The position numbers and the translations under genes are program-made. From positions 437,161 to 501,160 of the forward strand of contig JH720317.1 of the NCBI GenBank assembly GCA_000231825.2: a DNA stretch of 64,000 nt, written 5' to 3'. How positions within the stretch are numbered: the stretch's first letter is position 1; each line of letters starts with the position of its first letter. The notes below the pieces were generated by a model. The model was not told the DNA's origin and searched no databases. It worked only from the letters and a program-made list of their open reading frames with translations. This DNA is from Tetrahymena elliotti 4EA. Its lineage: Eukaryota > Ciliophora > Oligohymenophorea > Hymenostomatida > Tetrahymenidae. Shown here piece by piece: positions 1 to 13,404 of this stretch.

Positions 1-3000
1 AAATCAAAGGATCTTAACCAGGAACGCCAGGAGTGGTAAAATCTACTTACCATGTACATCTAATATATTAAGGATTAGAGTTCTATGGTGTAAAATTAGT
101 AAAGAATGGCCCTACATAATTAACACCTGGAGTTTAATTTATCTCAACAGGCTAGGCTATTTCGAAATCTTACATTGCAATATCTTTTAAATTCAATGGT
201 TAAGAAATCAGCAAGTTTTAAATATTATCAACTTTATTTTAAAAATTTCGATTCCAATAAGTTGCTACATCTATTTAAATATTAGCAGTGCTAGTGTTAG
301 GCATTAATAAATATAAAACAATTTGTATTTAAATGTTTGCATTAAAAGAATCCAAGTTATATATTTTTAATTGAGTTGAACTAACTTTTTAATAGAGAAA
401 TCCATCTATATTTAGTTGATTTATACCATTAACCTCAAGATAAAAATATTTAGATTATGAAAATTAGCAATTGTAAACTGTTAAAAGCAAGCCTCCATCT
501 TTCTAAACAGGATTTTATGTTGTTATTGAAATTACAAATTTATGTTCTAATAGCTTTATTTTTATTGGAAATCATAAATATAAAATTAATTTTTGAATTT
601 GTATTATTACCTTATAAATTTCATTAGGATCTTCAGATGAATCTAAACTCATAGTTGCTGGATTAAAAATTCCTGGATCAACATTAAACAATAGAGTATT
701 AGTTTGAGTGACTGAGCTTGAGGATATGGTCCTAGCATGATAAACAAAAATTCCTGCATAGGGTGGATTTTTAAAAATATCTGCAGAATTTATTTATGTT
801 TAAGCATTTGAGCTCTAAGTAGAACTAGGAGTAAAAACAATCCAATTCACAGGGAAAGGGTATGTTATGCATTAACTACTAGATGGACCACAAGTAAATA
901 CTTTAAATTCAAGATTAGGGAATATTGATGGTACCTATTATAGCTCATAAATAATAAATTATGCAGAAGATGATATTCCAAACGAATAATCATGAGATGA
1001 AGCTTAATTAACCTAACTATTGCTTAAAGTAATTTGAGGAATTATATTATAGGAAACTATTAGTATTTAATTAAATAATTCTTAATTTATTTTATTAAAA
1101 TTTTAAAGATATTATTTTATTTTTAAGTTAAATTCAAATATCAAAAAAATGAAAATTCATTTTAAAAAATTATTTTGAGACTTTTGAATTTTGAATTTTG
1201 AGAATTAATTTTTTTATGAAATCCAACAATAATTACCTGAAGTTGGATATTGTGTTGTTGTAAATAGAAGACCTTAATATCTGTATATTTAAACATATGG
1301 ATCTAACATTCCAGGTGTTTCTTCATTTAAGCTAAATTAGTAATATACTTATACATTTGGTTTATCTACAATTCCAATTCTAGGTATTTCTATATTTATT
1401 GTTGAAGAAATAGTAACTTTTGATGTTTTAAAACCTTAAATAGTTAAGTAAGATTAAAATTAATCACAGTGAAGATCACATGTAATTTTGTCTGTTGGAT
1501 CTATTTAAGTTCCATAAACATAGCAAGGATAATTTTAAATAATTTATTTCTATCCATATCCAACATAACTCTACCAGCTTTATTAGTTGTAATTCAGAAA
1601 ATCTACTCTATATATATAATTTCTTTACAGTTCATATAAATCAAATCCTGAAGGGGCTGTACATACTCCATTATAATTAGGATGGGTATATTAAAATTTC
1701 AAATAGGTAAACTCATTCTAATTAGTTACTAGGCTTGTTGCAGAAATACTGCTTTAAGGAATATTAAATGCATATGGGACGAATTCAGTAAAATATACCT
1801 CTTTAGGAACATCTTAAGGTACACTGCACTCACAATCCCAAAATGTGATATAAAATAAATATCTATTTTATAATAAAAAAATAATTAAATAAAACATTCA
1901 ATTTAAATAATTAAAATTTGACTATAAGTTATGTTTAATTCTTATTTTACGAAAAAGGCTAATTTTAATTTTTATATTTCTTATTTTATTGAATGTGTTC
2001 TTTTCTTTACCTCTAAACCAGCTTTGGAAGTTATATACCTGCATTAAAACCAGGGGAAGGACCTACTGTAGTAATAGTTATTGGGATTTCACTTTCATGG
2101 AATGTTTGATCAACAGGAGTGTATACTGTAACTATAGTTCTATCTGGTTTTGAGGTAGTATCATAGGTACATTTAGAGGCAGGAACAGTAGCAAAGAAAT
2201 AGCATGTAAATATACCATTTTAGGTAGGGGGATCTGGTATCTAAGGGAATATTTCTATTAAAATTTTACCAACTGTCCCTACATTTGTTTGTGGTAAGGG
2301 ATATTTTAGAAATAAAGTAATTTCTAATGGGCCTGATTAGCAAGAACTTAATCTTATAGGAATTTACATAGGATGAGCTGCAAATACTCTTGTAGAGCCA
2401 TAAGTTGCATTTATATTTATATTTACTACTCCTAAATCAATAAAAGCATTTTTGAAGGGATTAAATGTACTTATTATAACAGGATATTAATTTTGTTAAG
2501 GAGGAGATTATAGAAATATAGTGACTACTAATCTACTACTACTATCTATTCTTTCAAAGTTTTCAATTATATATGAATTTTTATTTTTTAGTAACATGCA
2601 TCTTATTTATGGATCTGATGATGTCATTATACTTTTTAACTTGAACCTTTATTTATTATTAAAATATTTCTTTTTTTAAATTTACCTAAAGTAATTTACT
2701 TGTAAGTAGTAATTTAATTTAAATTAACTTAATCTTGATAAAAAATTTTTCTAATTTGAATGAAAATAAACTTTACAAATCAAAATTATTAAAGTAATTT
2801 CCATTTTAACAGTTTTTAACTTTTATTCTTTTCAATTTATTATCAATAAATTATTTAAGTTAATTTTAATATGATGATATGAATATTCTAAATATTTAAA
2901 TGGGCTTGTTTTTTTAGTTTGATTTTTTTAAAAAATTGTTTATAATTAACAATTCTTAAAAAAATTTACCCTGAAATAATTGTACAGTTAGGAGAAAACA

Positions 3001-4266
3001 GATACCAATCATTTGTGAAGTTAATATAAAGTTTACCATAAGAATCAACAGGATTAACTAGATTAATGAAAAAAGCATAAGTTGTATTTGAAAGCTTAAA
3101 ATTATCATTTCCTTTATAAGTTACATTTAAAATACCTGGATAAATTTCAATATTTCCTGCAAAATATGCCTAAAAATATTTAAAAATATATTTATAATTT
3201 AAGTATATTCTTTGTTTAAATTACTTTTTCTAAAACAATTGTAGAGTTTCCTTTTAGTACTTCTACTGTAAATCCCTACATCATTCCACTATAGTATGGA
3301 TTTACCATATTTATTAATTTAACAGAATTTATTTATCCTCCCACAATATTTTTTTAAAGATTCTTACAGGACACAGTTCTTTTATTATGATATATCTCAA
3401 CAATAGGATCATTTCCATACAAATTATCAACATTACAGAGAACTTTTTTAGATTGAAAACCTTCAGGAAAAGTAAAACGAAAAGTGTTTCCTGAATTATA
3501 ACTTTAAACAGTTTAAAAATCAAATTGCCAAGAACTTCCTTCACTAATTCTTGAGTTGCTCACTCTAAAAACTTCTGGGTTTTTTATTTGCACTTAATTT
3601 TACAAAAAATCATAAATAATATTTTAAAAAGATATTTTTTAAAGGTTGATTTGTTGTTAAATAATTAATTTATAATAGTTGCTTGTTCTCTGTTACACAA
3701 AAATAAATTCAAAAAAGAAATTGGAAATATTCAAAATTTAATAAATCTGAATTTTATTTATAATAATTACAAGGAGGCGGAGCTAAACTAAGAGTACTAA
3801 AAGCATCGTTTTATTCTACCATAACATCATTATAAAAAGTACGAATACCAAATTCACTCGTTTAAGGTAAGGAAGGATTGCGAATCTAACCTACAACAAC
3901 TTGATTTATTCCATTCAATATTGACCCCACTTGAATGATAATGACTCCGTTAGAGTCAAACTCACAAGGCAATTTAGAGAAGGAACTATTTTGCAATTAA
4001 TTGGGCAAAAAATTTTGAACATTTTATAGCATGGAACACTCTAAGTTAGATTCAAAAAAATATGCTTTATACTCAGGAGGGAATATTACTTGAACAAATG
4101 CATTGCTACTAATAGAAATTTCATTTAAAAAAGAGAAGAGAAAGTATGTTATCTCTTTCTGATTAGAAGAATATGCTTTTAATGGAATAGATCCAAATGG
4201 TTTGATGGCACATTAAATTAACTTAAAAACCAATCCTACCCATAATAAAGCTTAAAGGAATTTCAT
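1..4266 (-). CDS. Large secreted/surface protein, 3' end beyond window (partial)
   Basis: I do not recognise the family. Seven exons were read with TAA/TAG as Gln: 4266-3771, 3592-3225, 3169-2970, 2646-2011, 1862-1237, 1056-611 and 553 to beyond base 1. All introns are GT..AG and all joins keep phase, giving about 1108 residues inside the window with no stop yet. The start (MKFLQALLWVGLVFKLIQC) is a clear signal peptide, so the product enters the secretory pathway. The rest is rich in Asn, Thr, Ser, Pro and Tyr with scattered Cys and many N-glycosylation sequons, and has a beta-sandwich-like feel without a motif I can name. Repeated phrases such as NP.VF and NP..SG suggest diverged internal repeats. 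A C-terminal membrane anchor may lie outside the window. Exon structure is confident; function is unknown. Confidence 0.8.
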
Positions 4267-6383
4267 GATATAAATAGGCCTATATGCTATTATGTATTAT
4301 ACTTGATATGGTCTATCTCAGCTATTTTTTTTTTCTTGCTTTAAAAATTTGGCAAATGGTTATTGGAATAAGTCCTAACTATTAATATTGTATGTAGTAT
4401 TTTACTTGTTTATTTATTTTATTAATAATTTATGAAAGTAATTAAATAATTTTGCATACAAAGTGATCTTTTATTGAAGACCTTATTTATTAATAAATGA
4501 TTAAGGAATAATGCTGAAAATTAATATAATTACACTTAATTTAATCTTCAATGCTTCTTTTGCAAATATCTTATTTGCATCAAAAATATTTAATTACTTT
4601 CATATAAAAGTTATTCATATTATTTATTTTTTACCTCTCATTTTTTTCGTAGAAATATTTGATCCTCTCCACAAATTAATTTATTATTTCAATTACCTTT
4701 ATTATCCATAATTAGTTCTTTGATTTTTTTATGCATTAGATACCATTAATTTAATTAATATAATTCATATCATTTAAATTTCAGGTATTTAATAGATTTG
4801 TTTTTTATATGTAATTATGCATTTTTCTAATATTTTTTTAAATAATAACTACTACTTAAATATATCCTTCTCCAATTAGAAATAGCTCATTCAAATAAAA
4901 AAAAGAAGCAAATTTGAGTTCAAATCAAACAATTTCTCCTTGTTATCATCTTTAAATTTATAAAAAAATAATTATTCATATTCTTAAAATACTCATTTTA
5001 AGACTTATGGAGATTATGAAAAAATCTCCAAAAATAAAGAAATCATATTTGATAACAAACTCAATACTTATTATTTTTTATATTAGCTCCACACACTTAG
5101 ACAGAGGAGAAAAATCTTTCTTTCTCTCCTGATAGATACATATTGCTTTTATTATATAATATTTTTTAATAAATGTAATACTCTTCTTTAATCTATTAAG
5201 ATAAGCTGAATATTTACTCTACTTAAAAATAAAATTTTTAAATATCAAGTTTTATTATTTTGCTTAGAAAATGTATTTAATTTTTTGCTTATTTGTTAGA
5301 GTGTCTTATTATTCATTAAAAAGATAAAATAAATTAAATTCATTGTATTAATATTATTCAGTTAATCCTAAGTGTATTTGAATCAAATCGCAAATCACAT
5401 ACCTATTTAAATAAATCTAAACTAAGTATTTTTTAAATAGATTAAGTATTTTATAAACCATAAACTTTTTTAATATTTGTATTAAAAATATATTTTTTTT
5501 TTCTTTGAAATTTAATTTCTTAACTTCTTTTTAGAATGTTGTCACTCTTTAAATCTTTAAAGATAAAATCAGTTTATTTAGGTAGCTTTAACTTTGCTAA
5601 TAACTATAGACTTTATTTGTATTTTTAGAAGCAAAATTATAATTCTTTTAAATATCTTTTAGGAAAAAAAATAACTTGATTTTAAGAGAGAATGAATAAG
5701 TTAATTTATTTTATTTATCAAAAAAAAAAATTTTAAAACTATAAATTTAATAAGTTAAGAAAAGAAAATTAGTTTTTCAAATATATTATACAGTTTGAAG
5801 TTTGAAAATTGCTAAATAATATTTTTTTTATTTAAAAATAAAGGATATCCTTCAAAGACAAAAAAAGCTTAAAGAAAAATCATTTTTAAAATGAAAATAA
5901 AATATCTTTGAAACTTGTAAAAATATCAAGAAAATAGAAAGAAATTAAAAATATTTTTTTTATTATATTATTTTGAATAAATTTTTATGGAGTCAAAAAA
6001 AGATTAAACTAATTTTGAAAAAAAGTTTCATTCATTTATTAATTATTTTGATACTTTATGTAACAAAGTTATATTGATTTTTCGATAAACGTATTTATAT
6101 TTTAAAAATTTATTAGTAGAAGAATAAAAAATCAGAATAGATTAGCTCAGCATATATATTTCAATTTTAATAGACTCTTTAATTATTCAAATAGAAATTA
6201 TAATTAATTCTTATCTAAGTATCTACTTTAATAAATAATTCTTCTCATCAAAATTTTGATATCAAAATGTTTATTTGATGATAAATAAATAAATAATTAT
6301 ATCAAAAACAAATATAAATCAATTAAATTAACAAAAAAAACATCTATCTTATATTAAATACAGCTTATTACCTCTCAAAAAAA
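4267..6383. other. AT-rich spacer
   Basis: About 2.1 kb between the minus-strand secreted protein gene and the first small basic gene. No frame of either strand reads as protein beyond what such AT-rich DNA gives by chance. A short hairpin-like stretch near 5105-5133 (AGGAGA against TCTCCT) is the only local structure I noticed. The spacer should contain the promoter of each divergent gene, but no element can be named. Confidence 0.5.
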
Positions 6384-6590
6384 ATGGATCAAAAATAAAG
6401 CAACACTAAGTCATTTTCAAATAAAAGAAGCGAAAAGAATGGCATATCTCGTAAATTACAAGATAAATCCACCCCTAAAGACAAAGATACCAGCAATTAT
6501 AGCAGCTCTAGTTTCAAGAAAAGAAGAGAAGATACTAGATAAAATAAAAGAGTTGCTGAGAAAATACTAAAAGGCAATATTTATGCTTGA
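6384..6590 (+). CDS. Small basic protein, tandem paralogue 1
   Basis: A single-exon 68-residue frame ending at TGA, with two internal Gln codons of the TAA type. It starts MDQKQSNTKSFSNKR, is strongly basic, has a Ser-rich centre (NYSSSSFKKRRE) and ends RVAEKILKGNIYA. The neighbouring gene at 7443 encodes a protein with the same opening (MD.K.SNTK.FS.KR..KNG.SRK) and ending (.A.K.LKG). That conservation across two otherwise diverged copies is the best evidence that the frame is real. No domain is recognisable, and there is no signal peptide or membrane segment. The composition would suit a nucleic-acid-binding or nuclear protein, but that is only a guess from charge. Confidence 0.65.
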
Positions 6591-7442
6591 TTAAAACAAA
6601 ATGATTTAATTTTTTAAAATTTTTAACCAAATAAATTGATAAAAAGCATAACTACTACTATAATTATATATAATTCTAATTTATTATGCATTTACTTCTA
6701 TATTTATATTTATTTGTATAGATCTTAATTTATAATAATAAAAACTTGAAAAAATCTAACTCTTTATTTAATAAAAACCAAATACTAATTAAAGCAAAAA
6801 TCTTAATCAAATTTTTTTGTAAATAATAGAAAGTTAATAATTGAAATAGAAATTTATTTTATTTGAAATTAATTTATTCAATGAGACAGAAAATTTATTT
6901 TTTTAATTTTTTTATGGATTTTTTACAAATAAAAAGTGTATATTTATTTTTTTATTTCAAAAAGAAAAAGCAAAAAAAATAGTAGATAACTAACTATTTT
7001 TTTTAAAATGAAAAAAAGAAACATATTGAGAAGTTATTTCAAATTTTTTTAAGTTTTGAGGATATGTTTTTAGATTACTCACTCAACAAGTAATTAAACT
7101 TATTTTAGGGGATTTCATTTTCATAAATTGTAATAGATCTTTATTAATAGAAAAATTAATAACATTAATTAGAGTAGAAATTTTTCTCTTATGTAGAAGA
7201 ATAATTATTAAATTCTTTTAGGTTGATAGATACTTTAATTAACAAATTTGATAGTAAAAAATCATCTATTTTATTTATTTAATTTTTCCTATCAGTCACT
7301 AATTAACTTCCTTCAGATTTTAAAAGCAAAGATATCATTATCTCAAATAACATTATTTAATTAAGATAAAAACAAATACAAAAAATTAATATTAAAAAAA
7401 CATCAAAAACACATAACTTATCAAATAAAAATACAATAAATA
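6591..7442. other. Spacer between the tandem small basic genes
   Basis: About 850 bp of AT-rich DNA with no readable frame. The A-rich leader just upstream of each of the two ATGs looks alike, consistent with a duplication that included promoter sequence. Confidence 0.4.
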
Positions 7443-7658
7443 ATGGATTGCAAATCTAGTAACACAAAGGCTTTTTCATCAAAAAGAGTTGTTAAAAACG
7501 GTGTCTCTCGTAAGATCTTTGATAAGGCCACTATTCATATTAATTATAAGAGTGAAGATCCTTATAATTGCAAGAATACTTACAATAAGAGAAAATAAGA
7601 ATCTAAGTAAAATAAAAGTATAGCTCAAAAGGTATTAAAGGGTGCCTAATTTGTTTGA
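7443..7658 (+). CDS. Small basic protein, tandem paralogue 2
   Basis: A single-exon 71-residue frame starting MDCKSSNTKAFSSKR and ending IAQKVLKGAQFV before TGA. It aligns along its length with the 68-residue product of the gene 850 bp upstream. The N-terminal block (SNTK, FS.KR, KNG, SRK) and the C-terminal block (QNK, A.K.LKG) are shared, while the middle differs and here carries Tyr and Cys. It has two more Lys/Arg-rich patches (NKRKQESKQNK). No known domain. Both genes sit in the same orientation, so this is a local tandem duplication. Function unknown. Confidence 0.65.
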
Positions 7659-8548
7659 AAGATGTTAATCATATCTTCTATAATAAAAAAATATATCTTT
7701 TAGCCAAATTACTTAAAAACTAAAAAAATATTTATAAATATCTAAAAATTATTTCATAGAATGCAATTGTTTATTTTACTTTTATATCAAAATAATATTA
7801 TTAATTAAAATTATTACTTTCATTTTTCTTTTCCATATTTATTCTTTTTATATCTGATTTTTTTATGTTTCATAATTATTTTATAAAAAATGGGAAAATT
7901 TATTTTTAGAAATTTAAATTTGAAAAAAATAATTCTTTAAAAAGATAACATTATTTCATGAAAATATTTTTTTAATTTAATTTAAATTTTTTCAACTAAA
8001 ACATTAACATTAGAAAGTTTGTTTTTTAACATGGATTATTTAAATAATTTCTTCAATTTGATATTTTTAAAACTAAAGTCTATGCTTATCTTTGCAAAAT
8101 ATTTCTATTTAATATTTATTTTTATTTTTTAAATTATGAATTTTATGCCTGAAATTTAAAAATTGAGGTAAATTATGTATGGAGTTATGAGTTGATATAA
8201 TAAAAAATATCTATATAATAATATTGATAGAGTGTAAAGATAATATATTTAGAAACTAAATACGATAAAGTAAATTATTAAAGCTCAAATTTTATAATCT
8301 TTTGTATTTAAATGAATATAAAATCACTTGAATAGTATTGTCTCTTCACTTTTTTAGTTTATTTTTTCAAAAACTTAATAAATTAATAATCTGAAATTTT
8401 TATTTTCTTCTCATTTAGTTATAAATAAGGGACTTAAAATATTATTTAGAAAGGGTTAATTTTATAATTAGAATAAAGATTTTGTAGTTGTATAATTCTT
8501 AAGTTTTAGAGCCTATCTTCATATTTATTTGTCTTAAAAACACAAAAA
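7659..8548. other. AT-rich spacer upstream of the cysteine-repeat gene
   Basis: About 890 bp with nothing that reads as coding. It presumably holds the promoter of the gene that starts at 8549. Confidence 0.4.
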
Positions 8549-11500
8549 ATGAACATTTAAAGAGGTTTTTAGTCAAAGAATGTTTTTTATATGATAATAG
8601 GATTAATTTATTTATCTTAGGTAGAAGTTGTTCTAGCAGTTGTTGATTGTACTATTTCAGTCAATGGAGGCTGTAATTCAGATGTTAGTTGTGTAGACTT
8701 TAACTACAATTCATCAACAGGCACGTGTGTAGATTGTACAGTTGCTAGCGGTAGTTCATGCTCTAATGTTTCTGCAACTGTTTGTTAAGATTATTAAATT
8801 CTCCCTAATAATTCAGCATGTATAAATTGTGCTCAAGGAAATTCTTAAAGTTCAACATGTACAAATATAAATACATAAGCTGGAACATGCATTACTTATT
8901 CATACAATTTTTAGACATAATCTTGTGTGAACTGCAGTAAACCTTTAGGAAGTTCTTGCCTTTATTAATATTCAGTTAATGGATGCAGTAATTATAATTA
9001 TGATAGTAGTGTTACTAAATGCATAGATTGCAGTTTGGCAGCTAATGGAAGTTGCTTGAATTCTGTAGCTAATAGTTGTTCTACCTTTGTTTATGATGGA
9101 ATTTCTAAATGTGTTGATTGTTCTATTCCTCAAGGCTAAAGCTGCTAGAATATTAATGTTGCAAATTGTTCCACCTATTAATATAGTGCAACTCAAAATA
9201 TATGTGTGAATTGTAGCTAATCAAGTGGGTCCACTTGTGTAAATGCACAAGTTAATGGATGTGTTAACTATAAATATTCAGCAGTAAGTGGTAAATGCAT
9301 TAATTGTTCTATTCCTAATGGAACAGGTTGTCTTTATGGTGGTTATTCTGCATGCTAATATTTTGTTTATTCCAGTGCTGCTAAAGTTTGTGTTGATTGC
9401 ACTTAAGTTTCTAATGCTTCATGTGCAAACTCATCAGTTAGTGGGTGCACTTAATATATGTATGATTCTACAAGCTAGACATGTGTAAATTGCTTTTAAC
9501 TTGCAGGTTCAACTTGCATTAATAGTGGAATTCTTTTATGTTCTAATATATAATATAGTAATACATATTCTACTTGTGTAAATTGTTCTGCAGCTCAAGG
9601 AACTACTTGCATTAATGTAATTACTGGACCTACTTTTTAAGATTGCTAAGGTTTTGTGTTCAACTCAGATTTAAATTAATGTGTTCAATGTGCATAAGTA
9701 TAGGGAACTTCTTGCCCTAATAATCTTAGTCCTATCTGCAAAGACTTTTAATATGATAGTACAAGTTTAACCTGTTTAAATTGCTCATTACCTTCAGGAT
9801 CTAATTGTTTAAACTCTGCGGCTACAGGATGCTAATCTTATAGATACTATCCAACCACTCTTTCATGTGTGAATTGTGCCTTAACTTAAATTACTGCAAA
9901 TGGAACTGAATGTGCCAATAATTTTGTCCCAAACTGTTCAAATTTTTATTATGATGGTGTTTTTTCATGCAAAGATTGTTCTATTGCAAGTGCAGGAGTT
10001 TGTGCAAATTCTGCTACTGTATCTAAATGTGCAAATTCCTATAGATATAGCTCTTCAGTATCAAAATGTATCAATTGTTCTTTAGTTACAGGAACTACTT
10101 GCACTAACTCAGCATAAACTGCCTGCTCAAATTTTAAGTATGACGCTACTTCTACTACTTGCATAGATTGTTCTATGGCTAGCTCATCTGGAAATTCTTG
10201 CATGAATTCTAGTATTTCTGCCTGTTCTAATTTTATTTTTGATTCAGCAACTGGAAAATGTATTGATTGTACTCTTTATTCAGCAGGTAATTGCGTGAAT
10301 AGTGTTTTTGCTGTTTGTTCTTATTTCCGTTATAACTCTTCAACAGGAAAGTGTGTTGATTGTTCTTTGGCTGCAAATTCAATATGTGTTAATTCTTCAG
10401 CTTCAGGTTGTTCCTCTTATTTCTATTCTTCCCTTTAATCTATTTGTGTAAGCTGCATAGATGCTAACACAAGCACTTAAAAATGTCTCAATGCTTCTGA
10501 AACTAATTGTGCAACTTATGTTTATAACCCTGCAGTAAGCAAATGTATTGATTGTTCAGCATCAACAGGAACTACATGTGTTAACGCGGGTGTAGCAAGT
10601 TGTTAAAGTTATAAGTATAGTGCAGCTAATTCTAAATGTGTTAATTGCTCATTAGCTACTACCCTAAATGGTGTTAGTTCTTGCACTTATGGAGCAGTAG
10701 CTAGTTGCTCTACTTTTATTTATGATGGAATAAGTATGTGTGTTGATTGTACTTTAGCTAATAGTGTTACATAGAAATGCATTTATTCTAGCTAAAAAAG
10801 TTGCACTAGCTTTGTTTATAATACAAGTACCTCAAAATGCGTTGACTGTACTGCTGTATCTGGTACTACTTGTGTAAACTCAGCTCTTTTAGGATGTGCT
10901 AACTATATTTATGATTCAGGATCAGGAAAATGTATAAATTGCTCTGTATAATATTAAGGTACATGTTTATATTCATCTACAATTAATAAATGTAAATATT
11001 TCTAGTATGATGGTACTTCTATTTGTGTAGATTGTTCTCTTTAAACAAATGGCGAATGTATTAATAATTATATTACAGCATGTTCTTCATTTTAATTTAA
11101 CGGTAGTTCTCTATGCGTTGATTGTTCAGTTACAACTTTAAATCCTGACGGTTCTTATTCTTGTTCTAATTCTTAATATCCTAACTGTTCTTCTTATGTT
11201 TATAATTCAGCTACAAATACATGTGTAAGCTGTTAAGTGGCTTAAATATCTTCAAGGACATGCTATTATTCTAACATAGTAGCTTGTTCGAACTATAGAT
11301 ATAATGGATATAGTGCTTGTATAGATTGCTCTATATCTAGCAATAAAGTTTGTACAAATTCAAAAGTAGGAGGATGCTAAAATTTTGTGTACAACCAATC
11401 TACTGATAGCTGTGTTGACTGTACTGTTGCTATTAATTAGGCTTGTAAATACTCTTCTTTAGCTGCTTGCAGTAATTATAGTTATGATTCAACTAGCTCA

Positions 11501-12391
11501 ACATGTGTTAACTGTTCTTAGCTTTAAAATTTTAATTGTGTTAATAATAATTTGAGCCAATGTAGTTCCTTTTAATATGATTCTAAAACTAATACATGTG
11601 TGAATTGTTAAACTCCTAACATATAAAAATCCTCTTGCTAATATTCTTATGTGTCTGGCTGTCAAACATTTTAGTTTGATAACACTAAAAATATTTGTGT
11701 TGACTGCTCTGTAGAATCATCAGGTGTTTGCACTAATATAAATACAGTGAGCAATACTTGTAGTGGTTATATATATAATGGATCTAGCAAATGTATAAAT
11801 TGCTCATATGCTGTTAATAACTAATGTGTTTATTAAACTGTAGAAGGATGTCAAAATTTTAGATATGACTAAACTAGTGGATTATGTGTGGATTGTTCTA
11901 ATGTTTATACCCCTCCTTCATCAAATTAGGTTACTACTTTATAGACACCTTATTGTAAAAATAAAGATATATCCTCGTGCATTACATTTGTTTATGATGG
12001 AATAAGTACTTGCGTAGACTGCTCAATAGCAAATAATGGTAGTTGCATATACCAATCAGTTTCTAATTGCTCTAATTTCTTCTATGATAGAGTGTCTTCA
12101 TGTGTTGACTGTACATAAGCAGTAGGAGGTTCATGTTCATACCCTTAAGTAACTGGATGTCTAAATTATGTTTACGATTCATCTACAAGTGCTTGTTTTG
12201 ATTGCACATCATTAGATCATACATGGACACTTACATCATGTAAAGCTTGTGATGCAGCTAAAATAAAAACTACTTCAAACAATGAAAAAAATACTTGCTA
12301 AAACGTATATCTTGCATAGTAAAATTCAAATACAAATGCAACTTTTTTAGTCTTAGAAATATTTATTCTAATATCTATTTACTTTTTATGA
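8549..12391 (+). CDS. Cysteine-repeat GPI-type surface protein (immobilization-antigen-like)
   Basis: One uninterrupted ciliate-code frame of 1281 codons (1280 residues), with no intron. The N-terminus has a hydrophobic signal sequence (VFYMIIGLIYLSQVEVVLA). Almost all the rest is a tandem repeat of roughly 30-35 residues with the pattern C-(V/I)-(D/N)-C-(S/T)...G..C.N(S)....C..(Y/F).Y.....KC, giving several dozen CxxC pairs. The protein ends in a Ser/Asn/Thr stretch followed by a hydrophobic segment (FLVLEIFILISIYFL) with nothing after it, the usual form of a GPI-addition signal. CxxC repeats with a GPI tail are the known plan of ciliate immobilization antigens, although those are typically several hundred residues, so this one is unusually long. 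It is likely displayed on the cell or ciliary surface; the specific role is not shown. Confidence 0.85.
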
Positions 12392-13400
12392 ATAAAAAGT
12401 TTATTTTATATATTCATTTCAAACCATTTTATATTCAAAAGAATTTAACTGTGATGATATTATGTTATGTAATAAACAGATATAATAGAGATTTTTGGAT
12501 TAAATTTAAATGATATTAATATTGTCCATCAATATTTTGTTTTAAGTTGTAAGGATGGAAAACTCAGAATTAGTTATTAATTTTATTTTCATTTTTCATT
12601 TTGAAAAATAGATAGCTTGAAATAACTAAAATACTCAATTAATTTGATATTCAATTTTAATTCTTAAAAATAAAATTTTTTCAAATAATTATATTAATTA
12701 AATTTAAAAAAAAAAATTTAATTTTGATAAATCAATCATTAAGCTCACAATAAGAATTTGAATATTAATTTTAGTAATATTTATTTTAATCTTTTCTGAT
12801 TATTTAGCAATTTAGTGATATTGAATCCACTGATTTCAAAAATAATTACAAATCAAAATAAGCTAAATAAGTAAATATTTTCTATCAAAATATTTATTAT
12901 TTATTTCATAATATTATCTAACATTAAATGTGTTAGTTAACAAGCAAATAAATTATTTACAATAAAGGTCTCTAAAATTTTGATCAAGATAAAAATAAGA
13001 TGTCATATATTGTTCAATAATTTTTTTAAATTCATAAATTTTATGCATTCTCCAGCAAAATAATATCAAATTTTCTAAATAATATTAGAAATTAGCATCT
13101 TTATTTAATAAAGATTATCATCAATTATGTGCTAAATTTATCATTAAAATAATTTAGAAATTATGGAGAGAGGATAGTGTAAAAGTTTAATAGATGGAGT
13201 TTGAGTTAAAAAGACCAAAAAAATAATTTTAGAAATTATTCATTTTGTTAATTTATTTTTGATACAAAAATTTTTCAATTAAAAAAATTTAATAAGTTTA
13301 TTTTTCTAGTATACTTAAATATTATTTTATTTTAATATTTCATCTTAAATTAATAGTAGAAATAATGCTAAATTTAAAAACAAACATTTTTAAAAATTTT
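12392..13400. other. AT-rich spacer
   Basis: About 1 kb downstream of the cysteine-repeat gene. No coding frame was found on either strand. It should contain the 3' untranslated region of that gene. Confidence 0.4.
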
Positions 13401-13404
13401 TTAT

